From Desulfobacterales bacterium (GTDB lineage Bacteria > Desulfobacterota > Desulfobacteria > Desulfobacterales > CAFBRK01): DNA of 41,684 bases. Every line of letters starts with the position of its first letter. The first letter of the stretch is position 1. Shown in pieces: positions 15,765-24,764 of the stretch. Made by a program: the position numbers and the translations under genes. The stretch covers positions 1 to 41,684 of the forward strand of contig JAIPEL010000026.1 of NCBI GenBank assembly GCA_021737185.1. The letters are read 5' to 3'. Below the pieces are notes generated by a model that made no database searches, was not told where the DNA came from, and was given only the letters and a program-made list of their open reading frames with translations.

Positions 15765-17984
15765 TCAATCATTGCCTGTATGCTCATGCCTGGAAGAAAC
15801 CGGCAGCTGAACCGTAAAGCGGGCTCCCGGTTTGTCTGACGAGCAGAGCAGGATCCTGCCGCCGTGTCTTCGGACGATTTCATGGCAGATATAGAGCCCG
15901 AGTCCGGTGCCCTGTCCCGGGGGCTTCGTGGTGAAGAACGGTTTGAAGATATCGTTGTGCAGGGCCGCGTCGATTCCCGGCCCGCTGTCGATGCATTCGA
16001 AAACCACCTGCCGGGCATCGGGAAGGTGGCGGGTTTTCAGGCGGATCTGACCGGCGGCGCGCTCCATGGCTTGAACCGCATTTTGGATGAGGTTCAACAC
16101 GACCTGGCCCAGGTTGGAAAAATTTCCCTCAATGGGCGGCAGCTCCGGCGCCAGGTCCTCGACGATCTCGATCTTGAGGGTCTTATATCGGTTATAAAGC
16201 ACCCGCAGGGCGTCTCGGGTGACAACGTTTAAGTCGACCGCCTCGGTGTAGGTCTGCCCCTGGCGGGACAGCCCCAGAAGACTGGCCACGATCTGCTGCG
16301 CCCGGCCAAGCTCGCGGTCGGCGAATTGCAAATCGTCGACCCGGTCTCCTTCCGGGTCGCATGCGGCGGCATCTTCGACCAGGTCTTCGGCGACGGATTG
16401 CAAAAGGCTTTTCACACTGGCAAGGGGATTGTTCAGTTCGTGGGCGACTCCGGCGACGAGCTGTCCGAGGGAGGCCAGGCTCTCGGACCGGATCAGCTGG
16501 TCGAGGGTGCGCTCTTTTTCCGTCAGGGCCGCTTTCAAATCCCGGGTTTTTTCAGCCACCCTTTGCTCCAGTGCTCGGTTCATGCGTCTCAGTTCCTGGT
16601 AGAAGCGGGCATTTTCCAGGGCGGTGGAAGTCTGTCCGGCCAGGGTTTCCAAAAGGTCGATATCTTCGGGGGTGAACATTCTGCCTGAGCATTTTTTGCC
16701 GAGCAGCAAAAGGCCGGGTTTTCCTTCGCTGAAAGGGAGGGCAAGGGCGATCTCGGCACCCAGGGTGTTCATCGACGCTGCCAGCCGGCCCGCCGAGGTG
16801 TCGGCGCCTGTGCCCTCCATCCTGCTTTGAATCCAGGGGCCCGGAAGTTTGCTAAGCCTCCGGTCCAGCATCTCCAGCGCCGGGATCTCGGGCTGGATTA
16901 TCGGATGCCCCTCCGGGGCCTGCGCAGCCGCCAAAAATAAGGGTCCTCCGGCGTGGCGCCGATCGAAAAGGGCGCAGCTTTCCACCTGAAGTGCAGATTT
17001 CAAGGCGTTGACAATGGTGCGGCCGATCCGGTCTGCGTCGAGAACCGCCACGATGCTCCGGCTCATCGATGCCAGCGTCCTTCGAAAATCATACCGCCTC
17101 GGGAAAAAACGGCGGTCCACCGCCTTGCGGAGCCGGGCCTGCAGCGGTCCGATGAAGCCGGCGACGATGAAAAAAAGGACGATCGGAAACGCCGCCGAAG
17201 CCGCCGCGGTTCTCCCGCTGAAGACGATCTCCGAAGCCAGCAGCACCAGGGCGAATCCGACGGTCAAGACCGCCGAAATTCCGGCATGGACGACGCTTTT
17301 TTCGAGCAGAAACCCCAGATCGAGCAGATCGTAGCGAAACAGGCCAAAGGCAAAGACGATCAGGGGGATGAAACTCAGGTTGCCGGGGGGATACATTTCC
17401 CAGCCCATTACCGGAAAAACGTTCAACCCGTTGAGAAATCCCATGAACCCGAAGCCGATCAGCAGGTACTGAAGGCGGTTTTTCCGGCCGGGCAGGGTTT
17501 CCGATGCCGCGGCGCGGTATAAAAGGACGAGCACATAAACGGTCACCATGAGACCGGCCAGCCCGAAAAAAGGGTAAAGGAGTCCTGCCCGGGCGAAAAA
17601 TCCGTACTCGGTTCGCTGCATGGAGGCGATGAACCAGGAGGAGGGCGAAACCGCCATCAGAACCGCGGAAAAACCCCATGCCGCATATTCAAGCCGTTTG
17701 CGGTGTTCGATTCGAAGGTAGGCGTGGAAAAACTGGATATACACCGGCAGCGAGAAGACAAGAAGAAAATGGTCGGCGCGGCTGACCGCCAGCGCGGCCT
17801 CCGCCGACGTGGTATGCAGGGCAAAGACGATGTCGATGTTGAGCAGTATCCCGAAGAGGCAGATGGCAAGAAACAGCCTGTTGAGCCGGGACCGGGCGCC
17901 GCGAAGGGCCGTCACCACGATCAGCACGGAGAAACAGACGAGATTGAGCAGCGGCGGAACGCTGTATGGGTTGAATCCGTTCAT
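15765..17984 (-). CDS. 7TM-GAF sensor histidine kinase
   Basis: A 739-residue hybrid-free sensor kinase. The N-terminal 285 residues hold about eight hydrophobic segments, of the HisKA_7TM type found in many Deltaproteobacteria. A GAF domain lies at about 310-455, followed by a coiled coil, the HisKA domain with His515 in GVAHELNNPLAS, and the ATPase domain with N box NLIQNAVQA, G1 DSGPGID and G2 GTGLGLYI. GAGGG lies 5 bases before the ATG, 8 bases after recN, so it is cotranscribed with that DNA-repair gene. No response regulator is adjacent, so its partner is encoded elsewhere. The signal is unknown. Confidence 0.92.
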   Translation of the reverse strand: MNGFNPYSVPPLLNLVCFSVLIVVTALRGARSRLNRLFLAICLFGILLNIDIVFALHTTSAEAALAVSRADHFLLVFSLPVYIQFFHAYLRIEHRKRLEYAAWGFSAVLMAVSPSSWFIASMQRTEYGFFARAGLLYPFFGLAGLMVTVYVLVLLYRAAASETLPGRKNRLQYLLIGFGFMGFLNGLNVFPVMGWEMYPPGNLSFIPLIVFAFGLFRYDLLDLGFLLEKSVVHAGISAVLTVGFALVLLASEIVFSGRTAAASAAFPIVLFFIVAGFIGPLQARLRKAVDRRFFPRRYDFRRTLASMSRSIVAVLDADRIGRTIVNALKSALQVESCALFDRRHAGGPLFLAAAQAPEGHPIIQPEIPALEMLDRRLSKLPGPWIQSRMEGTGADTSAGRLAASMNTLGAEIALALPFSEGKPGLLLLGKKCSGRMFTPEDIDLLETLAGQTSTALENARFYQELRRMNRALEQRVAEKTRDLKAALTEKERTLDQLIRSESLASLGQLVAGVAHELNNPLASVKSLLQSVAEDLVEDAAACDPEGDRVDDLQFADRELGRAQQIVASLLGLSRQGQTYTEAVDLNVVTRDALRVLYNRYKTLKIEIVEDLAPELPPIEGNFSNLGQVVLNLIQNAVQAMERAAGQIRLKTRHLPDARQVVFECIDSGPGIDAALHNDIFKPFFTTKPPGQGTGLGLYICHEIVRRHGGRILLCSSDKPGARFTVQLPVSSRHEHTGND

Positions 17985-17992
17985 CGCATCCC

Positions 17993-19696
17993 TCAGGCGC
18001 CGCTTTGAATCAGTTCACTTGCATGCTTCCGGGTGGTTTCGGTGATCTGTTCTCCGCCGAGCATGCGGGCGATTTCTTCCACGCGCTCATTTCGGTCCAA
18101 TGAGGAGATCCGGGTGACGGTTCGGCCGGCCTGAACGTGTTTTGAAATGCGGAAATGGTGCTCACCGAACCGTGCAATCTGGGGAAGGTGGGTGATGCAG
18201 AGCACCTGGTGGGTCCGGGCGAGTTCGGCCAGTTTTTTTCCGACGGTTTCGGCCACGCCGCCGCCGATTCCAGCGTCGACTTCGTCGAACACGACGGTTT
18301 CCACCGAGCCGTTTCCGGAAAGGATGGCCATCAGGGCCAGAACAACCCGGGAAAGCTCTCCTCCCGATGCGATGGAGGCAAGCGGCTTCATCTCCTCTCC
18401 GACATTGGGGGCGATTTGAAAAAAAACCCGGTCCATTCCGGTTTCAGACAGCAGGCGGCCGCCGGCGGTCAGCAGGTGGCCGGCGGACTGGCCCGCGGAT
18501 ATCGGCGCCACCGCGGCTTCGAATCTCGTCTTTTCCATTTTCAGCGAGGCCAGTTCCGACTCTACCTGCCGCGACAGGTCGGAGGATGCATCCGACCGGC
18601 GTTGAGACAGGGTCTTGGCGGCATCGACGAGCCGCCGGCGAAGCGCTTCGATTTTTTCGCTGACGTCATCGATTTGGTTGGAAAGGCTGCCCTCTTGGGC
18701 CAGCTCCCGATCGATCGCTTCGGCCCGGGTCAACACATCTTCTACGGTGGCCCCATATTTTCGTTTGAGTTTGCGCAGGGCATCGAGGCGTTCTTCCACC
18801 GCTTCCAGCCGGCTTTCGTCGATCTGGACAGAACCCAGATAGCTTTCCAGCTCTCGGGCAATGTCCTCGAGGTGGTAGGAGGCCGCGCCGATTTCTTCGG
18901 CCGGAGCAGACAGCGCTGCATCGATGCCGGCCGCTTTTTTCAGGGATCGGCAGATCTCCGTGAGCCGTTCGACGGCGGCGCCCCTTTGGCTGTAGAGCGC
19001 ATCGGCGCTTTCCCGGACAATTGTGTAGAGCGCCTCTGCATTTTTCAGCCGGTTCAGTTCCTGCTCCAGTTGCTCGTCTTCGCCGGGTTCCACGGCGGCC
19101 GACCGGATTTCCTGCTGCTGGTAACGAAGCAGCTCGATTCGCTCCGCCTGCCGCTGTTTTTTGTTTTCCAGCTCCTGGAGCTTCCGGGTCAGGGGGATCA
19201 ACTGGTGGTACAGTTCATAAACCTCTTGGCGCAGGGGGGTCAGGTTCGCGAAGCGGTCGAGGATGTTCAGATGCTCTTCTTCCTTGAGCAGCCCCTGGTG
19301 GGCGTGCTGGCCTGAGATGCTGGCCTGCCGCTGGGTGAGTTCACCGAGGATCTGCATGGTGGCCAGTTTCCCGTTGATGTGGACCCGGTTCTGGCCGCTT
19401 CTGGAGATCACCCGGCGAACCAGCAGCTCTTCGGCCGGACCATAGCCATACTGGTCGATCACCGCGGCCGTGTCGCTTCCGGGGCGGATTTCAAAAAGGG
19501 CCTCGAGCTCTGCGGATTCGGCGCCGGTGCGGATCAGTTTTCCCGATGCCCGGCTGCCCAGCAGGAGGTTGACGGCATTGATGATGATCGACTTGCCGGC
19601 CCCGGTCTCCCCGCTGAGGATCGTCAATCCCGGAGAGAGACAAATCTTCAAATCGTCGATGATGGCGAAATTGCGGATGGAAAGTTCCCGAAGCAT
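17993..19696 (-). CDS. recN: RecN, DNA double-strand break repair ATPase
   Basis: SMC-like ATPase that acts in recombinational repair of double-strand breaks. The 567-residue protein starts MLRELSIRNFAIIDDL, with Walker A GETGAGKS at 29-36 and the RecN-typical QHAHQGLL near 133. Coiled-coil arms span about 155-370. The C-terminal half has the signature ASGGELSRVVLALMAIL, Walker B VVFDEVDAGIGG and the D-loop/H-loop region VLCITHLPQIA. Length is close to the E. coli protein (553). It is followed 8 bases later by the 7TM kinase. Confidence 0.96.
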   Translation of the reverse strand: MLRELSIRNFAIIDDLKICLSPGLTILSGETGAGKSIIINAVNLLLGSRASGKLIRTGAESAELEALFEIRPGSDTAAVIDQYGYGPAEELLVRRVISRSGQNRVHINGKLATMQILGELTQRQASISGQHAHQGLLKEEEHLNILDRFANLTPLRQEVYELYHQLIPLTRKLQELENKKQRQAERIELLRYQQQEIRSAAVEPGEDEQLEQELNRLKNAEALYTIVRESADALYSQRGAAVERLTEICRSLKKAAGIDAALSAPAEEIGAASYHLEDIARELESYLGSVQIDESRLEAVEERLDALRKLKRKYGATVEDVLTRAEAIDRELAQEGSLSNQIDDVSEKIEALRRRLVDAAKTLSQRRSDASSDLSRQVESELASLKMEKTRFEAAVAPISAGQSAGHLLTAGGRLLSETGMDRVFFQIAPNVGEEMKPLASIASGGELSRVVLALMAILSGNGSVETVVFDEVDAGIGGGVAETVGKKLAELARTHQVLCITHLPQIARFGEHHFRISKHVQAGRTVTRISSLDRNERVEEIARMLGGEQITETTRKHASELIQSGA

Positions 19697-20103
19697 GCGC
19701 TGCTTGCTGCCTTTTCGGCGCCGGCGGCAACCCGCCCTGAGCAGGCCGGAAGCGGCCGTACTCAGGTGGGCGGGCCTGATGTTGGGGGTTTGTCCCGGCC
19801 CTGATCGGAGGTTCGGTCAGTGGGTCATTTTTTTGGCGCGGGCGGTGTAGTGAATCTGTTCGTTCATGGCTGTTTGGAGGCAGCAGCATGTCCGAATCCT
19901 TTGTCTGCGCCGGTATTTACCTATTTCTACATCAGCTCCGGTGAAGGTGTAAAGAGTTTTCCGGCTTTACAAATTTTCCGCCATGAATTATGGTTTCGAG
20001 TCAGTTTTCGGGGGGTTGAACCGGGTTCGTTTCCGATCGGCGCTGGGGGAGCCCGACGCAGCCAAACCCCCCGAGTCAAATCGAAAGATCGAAAGGGCCC
20101 GTT
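19697..20103. other. Non-coding spacer between recN and rdgB
   Basis: About 400 bases between divergent genes. I see no convincing -10/-35 pair, terminator or RNA gene. Two short ORFs near 19865-19945 (18 and 28 codons), one with a GGAGG site at 19876-19880, are too weak to call. Confidence 0.5.
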
Positions 20104-20760
20104 TTGTCAGCTCCCCTTTGCATCGTCATCGCGACCCGCAATTCCGGAAAAACTGCCGAGATCAAAGACCTCCTCAAAGACTACCCCGTGGAGATCAAAA
20201 GCCTGGAAGACTTCGGGCCCATTCCGGAGGTGGCCGAAGACGGCGACACCTTCGATGAAAATGCATACAAAAAGGCGAGCTTTACGGCGAGGATATTGGG
20301 GCTCCCCGCCTTGGCAGACGACTCGGGGCTGGTTGTCGAGGCGCTCGACGGTCGGCCCGGCGTGTTTTCGGCGCGCTATGCCGGAGCGGGCGCAACCGAT
20401 GCCGAGCGCTGTGAAAAACTGCTTGCCGAGATGGCCGGCCGCAAGAACCGCCGCGCCGCGTTCGAATGCGTCATCTCCATTGCGGTTCCCGCCGGTCAGG
20501 CCTTGACATACGAGGCGCGATGCGAGGGCTTGATCGCAGAAACGCCGGCAGGCGAGGGCGGCTTCGGCTACGATCCGATTTTTTTCTTTCCTCCGCTGGA
20601 AAAGGCCTTCGCCCAGATGACCATCGGTGAAAAGGGCCGGGTCAGCCATCGGGGAAAAGCGCTCGCCGAGCTCCGGGATGAGTTTGAAAAGGTCATCCAG
20701 TGGATCGAGATGCACATGCCCCAGCCGGTGCCGTTTCCCTGTTCGGGAGAGCAGACTTGA
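20104..20760 (+). CDS. rdgB: RdgB/HAM1 non-canonical purine NTP pyrophosphatase
   Basis: Hydrolyses dITP, XTP and ITP to monophosphates and pyrophosphate, removing deaminated purines from the nucleotide pool. The 218-residue protein has the HAM1 landmarks: ATRNSGKTAEI at about 10-20, a FDENAYKKA metal region, ALADDSGLVVEALDGRPGVFSARYAG, GGFGYDPIF near 158 and KGRVSHRGKAL near 184. The start is TTG, with AAAGGG upstream. The C-terminus is about 15 residues longer than in E. coli. The following nitroreductase start overlaps its stop. Confidence 0.95.
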   Translation: MSAPLCIVIATRNSGKTAEIKDLLKDYPVEIKSLEDFGPIPEVAEDGDTFDENAYKKASFTARILGLPALADDSGLVVEALDGRPGVFSARYAGAGATDAERCEKLLAEMAGRKNRRAAFECVISIAVPAGQALTYEARCEGLIAETPAGEGGFGYDPIFFFPPLEKAFAQMTIGEKGRVSHRGKALAELRDEFEKVIQWIEMHMPQPVPFPCSGEQT

Positions 20761-21335
20761 TCGAGGATCTGGTGCGTAAAAACCGCTCCTGCCGGCGGTT
20801 TGCCGAAGACCGCCCGGTGGATGCGATCACCCTGCGATGGCTGGTGAATCTGGCCAGGCTGTCGGCTTCCGGGGCCAACCTGCAGCCGCTGAAATACGTG
20901 CTTTGCTGCCGGCGGCAGACAAACGAAGCCATTTTTGCCTGTCTGGGATGGGCCGGCTACCTGAAGGACTGGCCCGGCCCGGAGCCGGGAGAGCGCCCCG
21001 CTGCCTATATCGTCGTTTTGGGCGACCGGGAGATTGCCCGGGACTTCGGATGCGACCATGGCATCGCCGCCCAGAGCATCCTTCTCGGCGCCAGGGAAAA
21101 GGGGCTGGCCGGGTGCATGATCGGCTCGGTGAATCGAAAGCGCCTCCAGCGCGCCCTCGGCCTGGCTGAACACCTGCAGATCCTGCTCGTGCTTGCCCTG
21201 GGAGAGCCGAAGGAAACCGCGGTCTGCGACCCGGTCGAACCCGGAGGGAGCATCCGATACTGGCGGGACGAAAGGCGAATCCATCACGTCCCGAAAAGAA
21301 GCCTTGACGAGATCATCATAGAAATCCACGAATAA
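20757..21335 (+). CDS. Nitroreductase-family flavoprotein
   Basis: The start is set at TTG 20757, which overlaps the rdgB stop and is preceded by a GGGAGAG ribosome site; the product then begins MIEDLVRKNRSCRRF, the usual start of this family. The 192-residue protein should bind FMN: KNRSCRRF (phosphate contact) near 8-15, SASGANLQPLKYV near 36-48, and DHGIAAQSILLGAREKGLAGCMIGS near 98-122. This subgroup reduces nitro or quinone compounds or is a ferredoxin/NAD(P)H oxidoreductase; the substrate cannot be read from the sequence. Confidence 0.9.
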   Translation: MIEDLVRKNRSCRRFAEDRPVDAITLRWLVNLARLSASGANLQPLKYVLCCRRQTNEAIFACLGWAGYLKDWPGPEPGERPAAYIVVLGDREIARDFGCDHGIAAQSILLGAREKGLAGCMIGSVNRKRLQRALGLAEHLQILLVLALGEPKETAVCDPVEPGGSIRYWRDERRIHHVPKRSLDEIIIEIHE

Positions 21336-21429
21336 CATCGCTCTGCGGCGGTACCGCTTTGCCTGCAGACGGATCGGTTTTTCCCGCTTGCTGCCCACAG
21401 ATTGCTGCCCACAGAAAGGATCGTGCGCT

Positions 21430-23403
21430 ATGTTTGCCAGGAACCAGGGAATTGACATCGCCGAGGAAATCGGCGGGATCTCCAGTTTGGACGAGGCTCG
21501 CCGGCTGTTTGAAGAGTCACTCGATCCGGAGCAGCTTTCGCGAATCGGCCGCGTTCGGCATCCGGAGGTGCTGAAGAAAATCGCCAACGCGATCTCCATG
21601 TGCCGTCCGGACAAGGTGTTTATCAACACCGGATCTGAAGCGGACCGGCAGTTCATCCGGGATTTGGCCCTGAAAAAGGGGGAAGAAGCCAGGCTTCCCT
21701 TGGAAGGCCACACCATTCACTACGACCTGAAAGAGGAGCAGGGCCGGATCATCGATCGGACGTATTACATCGCCAACGAGGAAGAAAAGGTCAGTTCCCT
21801 GGCCAACCGGATGAGCCGCGCAGACGCCCTGGAGACGGTAAAAAAGCGCCTGGCAGGCCTCATGAAAGGGCACACCATGGTCGTGGGGTTCTATATGCGC
21901 GGTCCTGTCGGGGCGCCGGTCTCCAATCCCGCGCTGGAGATCACCAGCTCGGCCTATGTGTCCCACAGCGCCGAGATTCTGTACCGCAACGCCTATCCGG
22001 TGTTCGACGAAGAGGTGGCGAGGCTGGGCCACTTTTTCACCAACATCCACAGCGAGGGGCTGAACCGGCCCGAGGACCTTCCCGACGCCCGGGTCCTGAT
22101 GGATCGGAGCCACTGGACCACTTACAGCTTCAACTGCACATACGCTGGAAACACCCTGCTGATGAAAAAGGGAAATCATCGCTTTGCCGTGGACAAGGCC
22201 GTCTATGAAAGCCGGGAAACAGAACTGGCCGAGCACATGTTCATCACCGGCATCGACGGACCCGGGGGGCGGATTACCTGGATCGCCGGAGCGGCCCCCA
22301 GCGGATGCGGCAAAACCACCACCGCCATGGCCGGCAATCATTTCGTGGGAGACGATCTGGCCCAGATGTGGATCGCCGAAGACGGCAGCGTGCGGTCGGT
22401 CAACCCGGAATGCGGCATCTTCGGCATCGTGGAAGACGTCAACTGGGATGGAGATCCGAAGCTCATGGAAGTGTTGAGAAAGCCGGGGTACGAGGTCATC
22501 TGGTCCAACGTGCTCATCGACGAAAACGGCGTTCCCCGGTGGACCGGCGACGGCGATCCGCCGCCGGAAAAAGGCGTCAACTTCCAGGGAAAATGGCATC
22601 GCGGAATGACCGATGCAAACGGCAAACCGGTGCCCATCTCCCATTCCAACGCCCGGTGCACGGTTTCCTCCTCGTCTTTGGCGAACTATTCGGCGCTGGC
22701 CGAAGCGGCCGAAGGGGTCGAAACCCGGGTGATCACCTACAGCGGGCGGGACAGCGACACCATGCCGCCGGTATGGGCGGGGAAAAACTCGGATCAGGGG
22801 GTGGTCATCGGGGCGTGCATCGTGTCCGCGGCGACGGCCACCGAGGTCGGGGCCACCGGCGTCAAGCGGGCGCCGTGGGCCAATGCGCCGTTCATTCCCG
22901 GCTCTTTGGCCGATTACATGGAGGCGCAGTTTCAATTTTGGGCCAGCGGCAAGATCGCCGAAGAAAAGCGCCCCGTGCTGGCCGGGCTCAACTATTTTCT
23001 GACCGAAGAAGCCCGGGGGGGGACGACGAAAAAACTGCTCGGAGAAAAGCGGGACGTCAAGGCTTGGCTTGGCTGGCTCGAAAGACATGCCCACGGTGAG
23101 GTGGAAGTGATTTCCACCCCCATCGGGAACCTGCCCCGGTACGAAGACTTACAGGAAATGTTCCGAACCATTATCGACAAGGACTATCCCGAATCGCTCT
23201 ACAACAAGCAGTTTTCTTTGTATATCGACAACATCATCGGCCGCATCGACCTTCAAATGGAGGCTTACGGAAAAAACCCCAGCACGCCGAAGCGTCTTTT
23301 TTCGGTCCTGGAAGAGCAAAGAAAGGGGCTGCTCGACCTGAAGCGGCACTACGGCGAGATCGTGTCTCCGGCGCAGCTGCTCGAAGCAAGCCGCCGCGGA
23401 TGA
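21430..23403 (+). CDS. pckG: Phosphoenolpyruvate carboxykinase (GTP type), divergent form
   Basis: Converts oxaloacetate and GTP to phosphoenolpyruvate, CO2 and GDP at the start of gluconeogenesis. ATG 21430 is chosen because it follows AAAGGA and begins a conserved N-terminus. The 657-residue product aligns by eye with GTP-PEPCK: YMRGPVGAPVSNPALEITSSAYV, YAGNTLL (usually YGGNSL), P-loop APSGCGKTTTA (usually PSACGKTN), retaining the active-site Cys, then NPECGIFGIVEDVNWDGDP and KRAPWANAPFIPGSLADYM. It is longer than typical members (about 600-620), and several motifs are altered, so it belongs to a separate branch. Cofactor preference (GTP or other) is not certain. Confidence 0.87.
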   Translation: MFARNQGIDIAEEIGGISSLDEARRLFEESLDPEQLSRIGRVRHPEVLKKIANAISMCRPDKVFINTGSEADRQFIRDLALKKGEEARLPLEGHTIHYDLKEEQGRIIDRTYYIANEEEKVSSLANRMSRADALETVKKRLAGLMKGHTMVVGFYMRGPVGAPVSNPALEITSSAYVSHSAEILYRNAYPVFDEEVARLGHFFTNIHSEGLNRPEDLPDARVLMDRSHWTTYSFNCTYAGNTLLMKKGNHRFAVDKAVYESRETELAEHMFITGIDGPGGRITWIAGAAPSGCGKTTTAMAGNHFVGDDLAQMWIAEDGSVRSVNPECGIFGIVEDVNWDGDPKLMEVLRKPGYEVIWSNVLIDENGVPRWTGDGDPPPEKGVNFQGKWHRGMTDANGKPVPISHSNARCTVSSSSLANYSALAEAAEGVETRVITYSGRDSDTMPPVWAGKNSDQGVVIGACIVSAATATEVGATGVKRAPWANAPFIPGSLADYMEAQFQFWASGKIAEEKRPVLAGLNYFLTEEARGGTTKKLLGEKRDVKAWLGWLERHAHGEVEVISTPIGNLPRYEDLQEMFRTIIDKDYPESLYNKQFSLYIDNIIGRIDLQMEAYGKNPSTPKRLFSVLEEQRKGLLDLKRHYGEIVSPAQLLEASRRG

Positions 23404-23416
23404 CCTGAACGAATCC

Positions 23417-24655
23417 GTGCAGGCTTCACCAAAACCATCCCTTTTTCGGGTGCTTTTCAGCGGTCGGATGCTGGTGGCCTTTGTCATGGGCTTTTCCAGC
23501 GGGCTGCCCCTTTTGCTGACCCTGACCGTTTTGCAGGCGTGGATGAAGGAGGAGGGGGTCGATCTTGCCTTGATCGGCGCCGTCACCCTGGTCGGCCTTC
23601 CCTACACGTTGAAATTTCTCTGGGCACCTTTGCTGGATCGGTTTACCCTTCCGTTTCTGGGCCGGCGGCGGGGGTGGCTGCTGGTCATTCAGCTTTCCCT
23701 GATGGCCGCCATTGCCGGGCTCGGCCAGACGAGCCCGCCCCACTACCCCGTGCTGGCGGCTGGGGCAGCCTTTCTCGTGACGTTTTTCAGCGCTTCCCAG
23801 GATATCGTCATCGATGCCTACCGGCGCGAGGATCTTCCAGACAAAGAGCTGGGGCTCGGCTCTTCGCTGTACATCAACGGGTATCGGATCGGAATGCTGC
23901 TGGCCTCGGGCGGAGGGCTCATCCTGGCCGACCGAATCGCCTTTTCCTGGGTCTATCTGATCATGGCCGGCTGTCTGATTCCGGGGGTGGCAGCGACGCT
24001 GCTGGCCCCTGAACCGACGCACTCTGCCGGCAGCCCTGTAAGCCTTCGGGAGGCCGTCGTCGATCCGCTGGTGGAATACTTTCGGCGGCGGGGAGCATTG
24101 TGGATTCTGGCCTTCATTCTGCTCTACAAGCTTGGGGATTCCATGGCCAGCGCCATCACCATCCCTTTTTACCTGGACATCGGATTTACCAAGACCCAAA
24201 TCGGTGCGGTGGTGAAGCTTTTCGGCTTCTGGGCCACCGTCGGCGGCGCCCTGATCGGCGGGCTGATGATGGTTCGCTTCGATATCTACCGGAGCCTATG
24301 GCTGTTCGGGATTTTGCAGGCGGCTTCGACGGCCGGTTTCGCGCTGCTGGCCCGGATCGGCGACAGCCTGGCCCTTCTTTCCGGGGTCATCGCCTTTGAA
24401 AATTTGAGCAGCGGCATGGGAACGGCGGCCTTTGCCGCTTTCATGGCCAGCATCACCCATAAACGGTTCACCGCCACCCAGTATGCTCTGCTCAGCAGCC
24501 TGATGGGCGTTCCCCGGGTGATGGCCTCGGCGCCCTCCGGCGTGCTTGCAAAGCATATGGGCTGGGAAGCGTTTTTCATCTTCTGCACGCTGATCGCGAT
24601 CCCGGGCCTTTTGCTGCTGCTGAAATTCACCCCTGAAAACCGCCAAAGGGGCTGA
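23417..24655 (+). CDS. AmpG-like major facilitator permease
   Basis: A 412-residue inner-membrane transporter with about 12 hydrophobic segments. GFSSGLPLLLTLTVLQAWM near the N-terminus, LGLPYTLKFLWAPLLDR-like VGLPYTLKFLWAPLLDR and FFSASQDIVIDAYRREDL are the hallmarks of the AmpG family, which imports anhydro-muropeptides for cell-wall recycling. The start is GTG 23417, 13 bases after the PEPCK stop, with a weak ribosome site. No ampD, nagZ or ampC lies nearby, so a muropeptide role rests on the family motif only. Confidence 0.87.
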   Translation: MQASPKPSLFRVLFSGRMLVAFVMGFSSGLPLLLTLTVLQAWMKEEGVDLALIGAVTLVGLPYTLKFLWAPLLDRFTLPFLGRRRGWLLVIQLSLMAAIAGLGQTSPPHYPVLAAGAAFLVTFFSASQDIVIDAYRREDLPDKELGLGSSLYINGYRIGMLLASGGGLILADRIAFSWVYLIMAGCLIPGVAATLLAPEPTHSAGSPVSLREAVVDPLVEYFRRRGALWILAFILLYKLGDSMASAITIPFYLDIGFTKTQIGAVVKLFGFWATVGGALIGGLMMVRFDIYRSLWLFGILQAASTAGFALLARIGDSLALLSGVIAFENLSSGMGTAAFAAFMASITHKRFTATQYALLSSLMGVPRVMASAPSGVLAKHMGWEAFFIFCTLIAIPGLLLLLKFTPENRQRG

Positions 24656-24764
24656 CACGGCCGCCGGAAGCCAATGGATGCTTTCGTTTCTCTTAAAATT
24701 TTTCATGCCCCCTTTTCCGTGGAATTGAGGATATTATAGAGATCGACTCTGAGAGGTTGAACTA

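Noticed and set aside
19865..19950. Short ORFs (18 and 28 codons) between recN and rdgB, one after GGAGG
   Set aside because: No conserved feature, no promoter and no coupling to a neighbour.
21517..23094. 525-codon ORF on the minus strand opposite PEP carboxykinase
   Set aside because: It lies wholly antisense to a conserved enzyme, is rich in Gly/His/Phe as such shadows are, and lacks a family motif.
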